DNA from: Larkinella terrae
Lineage (GTDB): Bacteria > Bacteroidota > Bacteroidia > Cytophagales > Spirosomataceae
Assembly (NCBI RefSeq): GCF_009668025.1
Contig: NZ_WJXZ01000014.1
Location: forward strand, 268,448-332,447
DNA: 64,000 nt
Reading direction: 5' to 3'
In this document: piece after piece, positions 17,773 to 25,771 of the stretch
How the letters are laid out: every line of letters begins with the position of its first letter
Position numbering within the stretch: position 1 is the first letter of the stretch
Notes under the pieces: model-generated
Databases searched by the model: none
What the model was told of the DNA's origin: nothing
The model's input: only the letters and a program-made list of their open reading frames with translations
Made by a program: the position numbers and the translations under genes

Positions 17773-18039
17773 TCAATGTCCACCGCCGTATGCTGGCTTA
17801 TTGATTTGCGGTTTTCCGTCGCGGTTTCGGTTCGGATGCGTCTCGCGGACGTTGGCCGAAGTCTGATCCTCATCGCCGTCCAGGTATTTATCTTCGATAT
17901 CGGTCGGCGCAATGTCCTCAATTGCCTCGTCCGGTAGCTGGCTGCCGGGTCCGCTGGTTCCTCCTGCTGATTGGTTGCCCAAACCCGCCGGTCCGATTGC
18001 CTTTTTGGCTTCTATTTCCTCTTTGCTCTTCTCTGCCAT
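17773..18039 (-). CDS. Hypothetical disordered hydrophilic protein
   Basis: The 88 residues are rich in Gly, Pro, Asp, Glu and Lys, with no hydrophobic core, signal peptide or motif; the protein is probably intrinsically disordered. It starts MAEKSKEEIEAKKAIG. An upstream in-frame ATG at 18070-18072 would add 11 residues and cannot be ruled out. It ends two bases after the shared terminator. No function can be assigned. Confidence 0.6.
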   Translation of the reverse strand: MAEKSKEEIEAKKAIGPAGLGNQSAGGTSGPGSQLPDEAIEDIAPTDIEDKYLDGDEDQTSANVRETHPNRNRDGKPQINKPAYGGGH

Positions 18040-18231
18040 GATGTTGCTCTTTTCAGTGGAAAAAGGATTCATTTATCCCTTAGATAACCAGCCAGAACGG
18101 CGACTGTTTGGCCCTTTCAATCGGTTTTAGTGATTGGTCTTCCTAAATCGCAGGCACAACTAGGTGCCAAGTGCCTCTATTGGGAATTGCGGGCGTGGAC
18201 AGGGAATGTTTACTTATTGCTTCCTTGTTAC

Positions 18232-19536
18232 TCAATTCAATTTCTTCACCACCCATTCGCCGACTTTCAGCCCCTGGGCGCGGCCGTTGTCGATGGCGTC
18301 CATGAAGTGAATGCCGCCGTAAAACCGGGAGATTCCGGCTTCGATGGCGGCTTCGCGGAAGGATCGGAAGCTGCGGGCCTTCAGCCCGTAACGCTCTTCG
18401 ACCGTGTCGGTATACGCGAAGTTATCGCCGAAATAATGGGTCAGAATGACTTCCGAAACTGACGAAATCGTGGAGTGGCCGCTCAAATACTCCGGGAAGG
18501 GGGGCGTTTGCAGAAACGGCTTCCAAGACTGGTCGATGAGCTTGCGGATGGCGGTTTCGGGACGGACGCGGTCGCTGCGGTATTTTTCGTCCCAGCAACA
18601 GATAAAACCGTCGGTCAAACCAATCGCCACGGCGGTGTAAATTTTCATGGTTTCGGCGAAGCTTTTGCTGGCTTTTGCGCACGCAATACCGGTAATACCC
18701 AGCCAGTGCGCACCGGGCGAGATCTTTTTCAATCCCACCATCATGTGGCCGTTGTTCTCGAGAGCGAAGGGGTTACAGTCCCAGAAAGCCGCAATCTGGC
18801 GGTGATTGTCCGGCAGTTTGGTGCCGTCTTCCTTGTAATTCTGTTCGAGTAACTGATAAAAAGCCGACTTTTTGTCCGTGGAATAAGGTGTTGGCGGAGC
18901 AGGCTTGAACTGGGATGCGGAGTCGAGCGTAAACGGGCGGACGGTTTTGAAGTACGGTTCTACCGGCGCAAAATACCCCGGCGGAGTCGGGTACCAGGTG
19001 CCCGGTTTTCCGGAAGGCGTGTAGCGCGGGTAATTGCTGATTCGGTTGTATTTATCGGCTTTGGCGTACTTCAAAATCTGCTTGGAAATCTCCAGCGCAT
19101 AATGGGTCGAATTTTCGATCACGTCGTCGGAGAAACCCACCGTCCGGCAGGAATCCAGGATCTGTTTTTCAAGCGTTTCCAGCCGTTTCCCCGACGGCTG
19201 AATTTTCTGAGCGGTTTTCAGCATCGCCAGCACCGCACTGAGGTGGGTGGAAAAACCGCTGGCGGCCTGTGGTTTTTCGATCTCGGGGTAGTCGTTCAGA
19301 ACCCCGTGCATGCTCCGGCAGGATTTGTCGTTCTGGGACACCACTTCGTAACCGGCCAGACAGGCGTAGGTGAAAAATCGGGCGGCCAGGGGCGGGTTGG
19401 TCACGTCGTGAATCATGACCTCGGTCATTTCACTGATGACTTTGGTGATTTCCCGGTTGCCAAGATCCGGTGTTTTCTCCTGCCCGCAACTGGTTACAAC
19501 GAACAGGAGTAGAAGAGAGAGAAAGATTTTTTTCAT
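18232..19536 (-). CDS. Vanadium-dependent haloperoxidase/PAP2-type lipoprotein
   Basis: The 434 residues begin with a lipoprotein signal (LLLLFVVTSCGQ, lipobox Cys17). The vanadate/phosphate-binding motifs of the PAP2-haloperoxidase superfamily are complete: K318-x6-R325-P, S352-G-H354, and S403-R404-x5-H410-x3-D413. Such proteins use bound vanadate and H2O2 to oxidise halides, or act as acid phosphatases. The sequence cannot tell these apart, although the long N-terminal region is more like haloperoxidases. The protein would be anchored at the outer membrane or periplasm. It lies downstream of the UnbV lipoprotein gene on the same strand, separated by a family B palindrome. Confidence 0.88.
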   Translation of the reverse strand: MKKIFLSLLLLFVVTSCGQEKTPDLGNREITKVISEMTEVMIHDVTNPPLAARFFTYACLAGYEVVSQNDKSCRSMHGVLNDYPEIEKPQAASGFSTHLSAVLAMLKTAQKIQPSGKRLETLEKQILDSCRTVGFSDDVIENSTHYALEISKQILKYAKADKYNRISNYPRYTPSGKPGTWYPTPPGYFAPVEPYFKTVRPFTLDSASQFKPAPPTPYSTDKKSAFYQLLEQNYKEDGTKLPDNHRQIAAFWDCNPFALENNGHMMVGLKKISPGAHWLGITGIACAKASKSFAETMKIYTAVAIGLTDGFICCWDEKYRSDRVRPETAIRKLIDQSWKPFLQTPPFPEYLSGHSTISSVSEVILTHYFGDNFAYTDTVEERYGLKARSFRSFREAAIEAGISRFYGGIHFMDAIDNGRAQGLKVGEWVVKKLN

Positions 19537-19549
19537 TTCATTGGAAAGA

Positions 19550-19647
19550 GTTGTTTCGCAGAGTTGAGCGGAGAGAAAGGAGTTAAGCGGAGTTACAATA
19601 CTCTCTGCTTAACTCTATTTTTCTCCGCTCAACTCCGCGAAACAACT
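19550..19647. repeat. Intergenic palindrome, decamer family B (second copy)
   Basis: Arms at 19550-19592 and 19604-19647 share the vocabulary of the copy at 4078 (outer GTTTCGC, inner GCGGAG repeats) but differ at many bases, and each mismatch is largely compensated in the opposite arm. It lies between two tandem minus-strand genes. Confidence 0.85.
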
Positions 19648-19650
19648 AAC

Positions 19651-22600
19651 TCATTTATACCCATAAGCTTTGATTCCCTGCTGATTAATTCCGACCAGAA
19701 CCGTGTTTCCGACGGGCAAAAGACTCCGGACCGCGCCTTTAAGCTGAAAACCGGATTGCGACTGCGGCACGTACGTGAACCGACCTTTGCCATTGCCTTT
19801 CAGCAAAACGCCGTAGTTCGCGTCGTATTTCCCAAACCGCAACCGTGCCCGGTCGATGTTGCCGCAGACGAGCAAATCCTTGTGGCCGTCGTGGTCATAA
19901 TCAAAGGACGTCAGGGCAAAAACCGGTGAAACCTGCACTTCAATGGGCAAGGCTTTTTCCTGCCATTTCCCTTGTGGAGTGCTTTCAAAATAGCTGGTTT
20001 TAAGCTCATTGGCTTCCAGTCGATTCACATCTTTCAGCTCATCTTCGGTGAAAACAGTCTTCATCGTGGCGTCGGCATAGCTGCTGTAATCCGGAAAGCG
20101 CGGGCGCATGATGCTCATTTGATCCAGCAGTTCGTCGCGGGTAACATACGGGTAGCTCTTGCCCTGAATGTAAAAACACATGATCGGGTCAACCGAGCCG
20201 TTGTCGTCAAAATCCTTGTAAAACAGTTCGGCAGGCTCCTTGTCGCTGGCCTTGCACTGGGTATTAAGTCCCTGATTGCCAATCACAAGGTCCGGTTTGC
20301 CGTCGCCATTCAGGTCATCCACCAGCAGTTTATTCCACCAACCTCGGTATTCCTTCTCGAAATAAGTTTTGGTCTGATCGGTCCATTTGCCGTCGCTGGT
20401 CCCGAAAACCGTTACCGGCATCCAGTCACCGACAACCACCAGCTCCGGTTTTTTATCACCGTTGAGGTCGGTCCAGGCCGCATCGGTCACCATGCCGAGC
20501 CGTTGAAGCTGCGGGGCCAGATTGGCCGTCTGATCCGTAAAATGGCCTTTCCCGTCGTTAATCAGCAGAAAACTCGGCGGTGTTTCGGGATACCGACCCG
20601 GAATCACCCGCCCGCCAACGAACAGATCCGGTTTGCCGTCGCCATTGATGTCGGCCACGCGAACGCAGCTTTTACTGGTCCGCATCGCCGGTAAGGTTCC
20701 GGCGGTTTTCGAAAAGTGGCCTTTGCCATCGTTCAGGTAAAGCCGGTCCTGAAGTCGGACATCGTCGGGCAGAAAATCGGCGTAGCCACCACTGCAAACG
20801 TACAAATCCTTCAACCCGTCGCCGTTGGCGTCGAAGAAAACCGCATCCGCATCTTCACTGGCTTTGTCGGCTTCCAGGGCCGGTTGGGCGGTTGGTAAAA
20901 ATTGACCGTTGGCCTGTTGCAGAAAAACCGCTCCGGCCTGCCCACTTCCGCCCCCCACAAACACATCCTCCCGACCGTCGCCATTCACATCCGCTTTTAC
21001 CAGACAAGGCCCGGAAAACGACAACGGATTGACCAGCAGCGGCTGGCGTTTGAAATCGTTGAGATTGTTTCGCGAAGATTGGTAAGCAACCGGTGATTTG
21101 ATTTCGGAAAACACGGGAGGGGCAGCGGGCGTGGGGCGCGGGGTACCTTTGGCGGTTTTTTCTTTCAACACCAGCAGTTGATCGGCTTTGGGATTCGTCA
21201 GCAATTGCTGTTTGCCGGTGGGCCAAACCACCCGCAGCGAGTCGATCGTCGATTCTTTTCCCAGACCAAAGTGCAGGATAGTCGACACACTCGACTGGTA
21301 ACCCCGGGCGGGCATCTGTTCCAGAAACTGTTGTTTGCCGTTTTGGTACAGCGTTACTTTAGCACCCAATCCAAAACCGTTGGCGCCGAGTCCCTCCAGT
21401 TTGACGCGCAAATAGTGGTTTTGTAAGCGGGAACTGGCTTCGTTTCGGTAGATAAAAGCCGGTTTGTTGAGGTTATTGATCACCAGATCGAGGTCGCCAT
21501 CGTTGTCTAAATCGGCATAAACCGCCCCGTTGCTGTTAGAAGGCTGGTTCATGCCCCAGGATTTGCTCACGTCCGAAAACGTCAGATCGCCATTGTTTTT
21601 AAAGGCGTAATTGCTCACATCGGAGGCCGGTATTTTATAAACCAGTTCCAGAATGTTCTGCCGCTTGATATTATTCTGGTTGTTCTGGAGGTAATCGTTT
21701 TTGTACTTCATGAAATCCAGGTTGGTAAAATCCCGGACAAAACCGTTGGTGACATACAGATCTTTCCAGCCATCGTTGTCGAAATCCGCCAGCAAAGGCG
21801 CCCAACTCCAGTCGGTATTGGAAATTCCCGCCATCTGACCAATTTCGGAAAAGAGGGGCGTTTGGGCAGAGGGTGTTGGGTTACCGGTATTTAAAGCCCC
21901 CTGCCCTTTGCCCCCTGCCCTCTGCCCAAAGCCTTCGTTAATGTGCAGCATGTTCCGCATGTGCTGGTGGTAAAAACCGGAGCTCACGGAAAGATCATAT
22001 TTCTCGTAGTTGTCGGGCGACATGAGCAGCTTCTGCCGCCGGTTGTCTTCGGGCAACATGTCGAGCGTCATGATGTCGGGCCGGGAATCATTATTTACAT
22101 CGGCAACATCGTTTCCCATGGAGAAGTGGGAAACGTGGCCCATGCTGGTTTGTAGCTGATCCGTAAACGTCCCGTTGCGGTTATTCAGGTAAAGAAAATC
22201 GGGAACGTTATAGTCATTGGAAATATACAAATCAGGCCAGCCGTCGCCATTCAGGTCGGAAACACCCAAGCCCAGTCCGTAGCTCAATACGGAACTGCTT
22301 AAACCCGCTTTTTTGGTAACATCTTCGAACCGGTTTCCAACATTTCGTAACAATCGAACGCCGATTTCTGGGTTGTCCTGTTTCATTAGATTGGCCGTGG
22401 CATCCGGGTCGAGGATGGGCAGCAGTTGCGGGTTGTGGTTGAGCAGGAACAGGTCCAGATCGCCGTCGCGGTCGTAATCGAAAAAGGTACCCTGCGTGGT
22501 CTGACCCGGTTTATCGAGTCCCCATTTGGCGGTTTGCTCGGAAAAGTGCGGCACGCCCTGCGCATCGGGGCCGTCGTTGATGAATAATTGGGGAACCCGC

Positions 22601-23073
22601 TTCTGGGGCGGCAAACTTCCGGAGTACGAAACGAAGAGATCTAGTCGGCCGTCGCCGTTGACATCGGCCATCGAAACCCCCGTCCGCCAGGGGCCTTCGC
22701 GCCCGGCCACACCCGCCGTTGCGGTAATATCCTGGAACTTTAAATTTCCCTTGTTCAGGTACAACTGGTTGGGCACCATGTTGCCGCTGAAGTAAATATC
22801 TTCCAGTCCATCGTTGTTCAGATCGCCCACAGCCACTCCGCCACCGTTGTAGAAATATTCATACATCAACACATTGGTATTCAGCCCTTCGGTCAGGTTA
22901 TTGGCGAAACTGACTCCGGTTTGTTCGGGCGCCAGGGAGGTGAAAAGAGGGGGCGTATTGTCCGGAGCGGTTTTCTCACTTGAAGCAGAGGACGGTTTTT
23001 CCTGACAACTGCCTAGAAACCAGCAGGTCGCAGCGAGTAAGCAACTAAACTGAATACGTGAAAGGAACTTCAT
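19651..23073 (-). CDS. FG-GAP/VCBS repeat lipoprotein with ASPIC/UnbV domain
   Basis: The 1140-residue protein has a lipoprotein signal (CWFLGSCQ), then many FG-GAP/VCBS beta-propeller repeats with the calcium-binding pattern DxNxDGxxD (for example DLNNDGLEDIY, DVNGDGRLDLF). An ASPIC/UnbV domain at about 535-625 contains LEGLGANGFGLGAKV and VVWPTGKQQ. A second propeller follows. Such proteins are surface lipoproteins common near SusC/SusD genes and are thought to bind ligands or other proteins. The start at 23073 is chosen because MKFLSRIQFS begins a normal signal; an upstream ATG adds eight residues. At 21861-21930 a heptad palindrome is embedded in frame, producing a Gly/Gln-rich insert before LFSEIGQMAG. 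A single arm of the same kind encodes a Pro-rich stretch at 21117-21149. Confidence 0.93.
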   Translation of the reverse strand: MKFLSRIQFSCLLAATCWFLGSCQEKPSSASSEKTAPDNTPPLFTSLAPEQTGVSFANNLTEGLNTNVLMYEYFYNGGGVAVGDLNNDGLEDIYFSGNMVPNQLYLNKGNLKFQDITATAGVAGREGPWRTGVSMADVNGDGRLDLFVSYSGSLPPQKRVPQLFINDGPDAQGVPHFSEQTAKWGLDKPGQTTQGTFFDYDRDGDLDLFLLNHNPQLLPILDPDATANLMKQDNPEIGVRLLRNVGNRFEDVTKKAGLSSSVLSYGLGLGVSDLNGDGWPDLYISNDYNVPDFLYLNNRNGTFTDQLQTSMGHVSHFSMGNDVADVNNDSRPDIMTLDMLPEDNRRQKLLMSPDNYEKYDLSVSSGFYHQHMRNMLHINEGFGQRAGGKGQGALNTGNPTPSAQTPLFSEIGQMAGISNTDWSWAPLLADFDNDGWKDLYVTNGFVRDFTNLDFMKYKNDYLQNNQNNIKRQNILELVYKIPASDVSNYAFKNNGDLTFSDVSKSWGMNQPSNSNGAVYADLDNDGDLDLVINNLNKPAFIYRNEASSRLQNHYLRVKLEGLGANGFGLGAKVTLYQNGKQQFLEQMPARGYQSSVSTILHFGLGKESTIDSLRVVWPTGKQQLLTNPKADQLLVLKEKTAKGTPRPTPAAPPVFSEIKSPVAYQSSRNNLNDFKRQPLLVNPLSFSGPCLVKADVNGDGREDVFVGGGSGQAGAVFLQQANGQFLPTAQPALEADKASEDADAVFFDANGDGLKDLYVCSGGYADFLPDDVRLQDRLYLNDGKGHFSKTAGTLPAMRTSKSCVRVADINGDGKPDLFVGGRVIPGRYPETPPSFLLINDGKGHFTDQTANLAPQLQRLGMVTDAAWTDLNGDKKPELVVVGDWMPVTVFGTSDGKWTDQTKTYFEKEYRGWWNKLLVDDLNGDGKPDLVIGNQGLNTQCKASDKEPAELFYKDFDDNGSVDPIMCFYIQGKSYPYVTRDELLDQMSIMRPRFPDYSSYADATMKTVFTEDELKDVNRLEANELKTSYFESTPQGKWQEKALPIEVQVSPVFALTSFDYDHDGHKDLLVCGNIDRARLRFGKYDANYGVLLKGNGKGRFTYVPQSQSGFQLKGAVRSLLPVGNTVLVGINQQGIKAYGYK
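21117..21149. repeat. Single heptad arm (family C-like) inside the UnbV gene
   Basis: A GC-rich run of units such as GGGGCAG and GGGCGTG encodes the Pro-rich segment TPRPTPAAPP in the minus-strand protein. It resembles one arm of the family C palindromes, with no matching second arm nearby. Confidence 0.45.
21861..21930. repeat. Heptad palindrome (family C) inside a coding sequence
   Basis: TTTGGGCAGAGGG at 21861-21873 pairs with CCCTCTGCCCAAA at 21918-21930. The right arm continues as perfect 7-nt units (GCCCTTT GCCCCCT). The same words occur in the intergenic palindromes at 35535, 36247 and 46077. The reading frame is kept, and the insert encodes a Gly/Gln/Ala-rich loop between two propeller blades. 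Confidence 0.8.
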
Positions 23074-23108
23074 AAAAGAAACAGAAGGTAAGGGCACTCA
23101 AAGATAAT

Positions 23109-23816
23109 TTATTGCAATTCACTACAATAACGAAGTAGTTTTTTCAGATCGTCTTCCCGCTTGAAATCAATGGATTCCCGAACCAGATAGTCCGTCACCA
23201 GGGGGCGGTGTTTACCAAATACTTTTAACAGATTTGATTTCGTGGCGGAGAAAGACCGGTTATTTCGGTCAATCATAAAATAATCACGACCTTTTATCAG
23301 GACCAGATCACCTTTTCGTTCCAGCTGACTGACGGACATGTTCCCGGACGAATACGATTGATAGGTAGTAATGGCTCCCGTACCGTTCGATTGATCGTAG
23401 CCGCCCATCCGCTCGGTTCTCGCCATTTTTAATCCCTGTCGGGTCACCAGTTTGACGGTTGAATAATCCGCGATGATTTCCAGATAGCCTTTTTTTCGAT
23501 CATGCAGAAATACGTCGTCGCCAACACCGACCAGCCGGACAACGGGCTCATCGGCCAGCGCCAGCGTATCCCCGCGCGAGTCGATAAACTGCATTTCGCC
23601 CAGCAGGATATTGTAATTGAACCGGGCCGTTGCTACCGTTCCGTTCAGGTACATCACCTTGCCGGATCGGAACTGCTCATAGCGGTAGCGGGCGGTAAAC
23701 GGAACCGCTTTCTCTCCGCCAATTCCGCCTTTGACCCGGATCACTTCGGTCGACTGAGCCAGTATGGCACCCTGCGTCATCAACCCGATGCCTAGCGTAA
23801 ACAGGACCGTTTTCAT
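23109..23816 (-). CDS. Secreted hypothetical protein
   Basis: The 235-residue protein starts MKTVLFTLGIGLMTQGAILA, a signal peptide with likely cleavage after AILAQ. An in-frame ATG 19 codons upstream is less likely because it reads through the terminator. The mature part is beta-rich with many Arg and Tyr (FTARYRYEQFRSGKVMYLNG) and has no motif I can name. It lies between the SusD gene and the UnbV gene on the same strand, but a strong terminator separates it from SusD. Confidence 0.65.
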   Translation of the reverse strand: MKTVLFTLGIGLMTQGAILAQSTEVIRVKGGIGGEKAVPFTARYRYEQFRSGKVMYLNGTVATARFNYNILLGEMQFIDSRGDTLALADEPVVRLVGVGDDVFLHDRKKGYLEIIADYSTVKLVTRQGLKMARTERMGGYDQSNGTGAITTYQSYSSGNMSVSQLERKGDLVLIKGRDYFMIDRNNRSFSATKSNLLKVFGKHRPLVTDYLVRESIDFKREDDLKKLLRYCSELQ

Positions 23817-23838
23817 GGCCGACAAATCAATTATTACA

Positions 23839-23880
23839 AAAACTGGTGCCAGCGCCCGGAAAGGCACTGGCACCAGTTTT
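23839..23880. terminator. Intrinsic terminator after the SusC-SusD operon
   Basis: AAAACTGGTGCCAG at 23839-23852 pairs perfectly with CTGGCACCAGTTTT at 23867-23880. On the minus strand the stem runs into a T tract. It lies 22 bp after the SusD stop codon. Confidence 0.85.
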
Positions 23881-23902
23881 ATTCAAAATCATGCTTTTAA
23901 GC

Positions 23903-25750
23903 TTAATAACCGGGGTTCTGGATCAGCTTCTTGTTCCGGTTCATTTCATCCCGGTTGATCGGCAGGAAGTAAATTTTGTCAGCCCATTTCCGGTTTTCCT
24001 TACCCGTTCCCAAATCCTGCACACTGTACGTATAGTTGTAGTTGTCTTTGCTGTACTTATACGTTGTGACGGTTTTACCCGGTTTCAGTTTACCCGAAAC
24101 AATCATGATCTGGGCTTGTTTGCCGAACTCGACCGGTGCGGTCATCCAGCGACGGACATCGTAGAAACGTTGCTCTTCAAAAAGCATTTCGATGTTCCGC
24201 TCGTTCTGATAGCGGGTTACCAGCGCGGCACCGGTTTCCGTAATGGCAGGCATACCGACCCGGTAGCGGATCTTGTTCAACCAGGTTTTCGCATCGGCTT
24301 CCTGACCCAGGGCTAGCAAGGTTTCGACGTAGTTGAAGACCACTTCCGTAAACCGGATCTGGATCGACGGTACTTCCTGGCGGATACTCATATCGAGCAG
24401 GGTCGGATCGGGGTCCATGAATTTCCGGATTCCGTAACCCGTCCAGGTTCCGTTCCAGTTTTCGATCGAGCTGTTGCGGGTATCCAAACCAGAGTATTTG
24501 GTCGGAGCCGATGAGCTACCGACTTCATACTCACCCATCTGGATCTGACCGGCCGGGTCGATACCGGCTCCGTCCGGTGTACGCGGTTTCCACTGGGCAC
24601 CATCGTACAGAATCGAAGCATAGAAGCGCGGATCGCGGTTTTCGTACGGCGCGGCAGCGTGAGTCGGGTTTTTCCAGTCGAATTTCGTACCGTCCATCAT
24701 TTCGTAGCTATCCACCAGTTTCTGGGTAGGCTCGCTCGAGGTCCAGCCGTGGTAGCCATTCGGCATGTTGTTACGCGGGAACCAGGAACCACCATCGTCG
24801 AACGAAGCGCGGATGTAGTACTTCAGGAAAATACCGTCAGCTTCACCACCATTGCGCGACAGATACATGTTGATGTAGTTCTGTTGACCTTCTGCCAGGG
24901 GAACGGGAGCCGTCAGGTTCAGTTTGTAGCCGTACAGGTTCATGTCAATAACGGCTTTGGCCGCATCTCTCGCTTTCGTCCAGCGGGCAACCCGGTCGCC
25001 ACTCACATAACCCAGCAGCTCCGGATTGGAAGCGGCCGCAATGACCGTCGACTTGGTTTTCGCCGTCGGGATGTCGTGCAGATCGCTGGCGGCATACAAC
25101 AGCACGCGGGATTTCAGCGCCAGCGCGGCACCCTGCGTGGCACGACCGCTGGCCAGCGTTTTGCCTTTCAGCAAGATGGCGGCTGAGTCCAGGTCACTTA
25201 CAATGGCATTTACACATTCTTCGTAGGTATTCCGGGCAATGGTAAAATCCGGATTGTCCAGCGTATAGGGGGATTTGATGATCGGAATCCCGCCGTAGTA
25301 GCGCAGTAATTGATTATAGTAATACCCCCGAATAAAATACATTTCACCTTTCAGGCGATCCGCAATCGTGGCATTGTCGAACTTCGGTTTTGCCAGGTTG
25401 GCAATGGCGATGTTGGCCGCCCGAATCCGGGAGTAGAGTGCGCCCCATTCCGTCATCGGCGGAACAGTTCCGATGTTCGACGGGCTCACGTTGGCTTCGT
25501 TGACATCCTGCTTACCGAAGCTGTACAGGGCATTGTCAGTCTGGCAATCGAAGTTCATCTGGGCCAGAATACCGTCGCGGAGACCGTTGTAGACGTCCGT
25601 ACAAAACGCTTCTGCCAGGTTCTGATCCGACCAGACCGCTTCGCCCGATACCTTATCGAGCGGCTTGGTGTCCAGAAAGTCGCTATTACAAGCTACCAGC
25701 GTCGCTCCCAATAGCAGGGTAGACGACAGGTATTTTACTATATATTTCAT
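23903..25750 (-). CDS. SusD/RagB family outer-membrane lipoprotein
   Basis: The 615-residue protein has a lipoprotein signal (LLGATLVACNSDFLD) followed by the SusD start pattern FLDTKPLDKVS. It has the TPR-like helices (YFIRGYYYNQLLRYYGGIPI) and the C-terminal region with EVVFNYVETLLALG and RNIEMLFEEQRFYDVRRW. SusD proteins sit on the cell surface as lids over SusC channels and capture glycans or other nutrients. It starts 21 bases after the SusC stop, which gives one operon. No glycoside hydrolase is adjacent, so the substrate is unknown. Confidence 0.97.
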   Translation of the reverse strand: MKYIVKYLSSTLLLGATLVACNSDFLDTKPLDKVSGEAVWSDQNLAEAFCTDVYNGLRDGILAQMNFDCQTDNALYSFGKQDVNEANVSPSNIGTVPPMTEWGALYSRIRAANIAIANLAKPKFDNATIADRLKGEMYFIRGYYYNQLLRYYGGIPIIKSPYTLDNPDFTIARNTYEECVNAIVSDLDSAAILLKGKTLASGRATQGAALALKSRVLLYAASDLHDIPTAKTKSTVIAAASNPELLGYVSGDRVARWTKARDAAKAVIDMNLYGYKLNLTAPVPLAEGQQNYINMYLSRNGGEADGIFLKYYIRASFDDGGSWFPRNNMPNGYHGWTSSEPTQKLVDSYEMMDGTKFDWKNPTHAAAPYENRDPRFYASILYDGAQWKPRTPDGAGIDPAGQIQMGEYEVGSSSAPTKYSGLDTRNSSIENWNGTWTGYGIRKFMDPDPTLLDMSIRQEVPSIQIRFTEVVFNYVETLLALGQEADAKTWLNKIRYRVGMPAITETGAALVTRYQNERNIEMLFEEQRFYDVRRWMTAPVEFGKQAQIMIVSGKLKPGKTVTTYKYSKDNYNYTYSVQDLGTGKENRKWADKIYFLPINRDEMNRNKKLIQNPGY

Positions 25751-25771
25751 AATGTGTAGTAAGCTTTAATA

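Noticed and set aside
18130-18462. Plus-strand frame of 110 codons beginning near 18130.
   Set aside because: Most of it lies antisense to the haloperoxidase-type gene, and it has no recognisable features.
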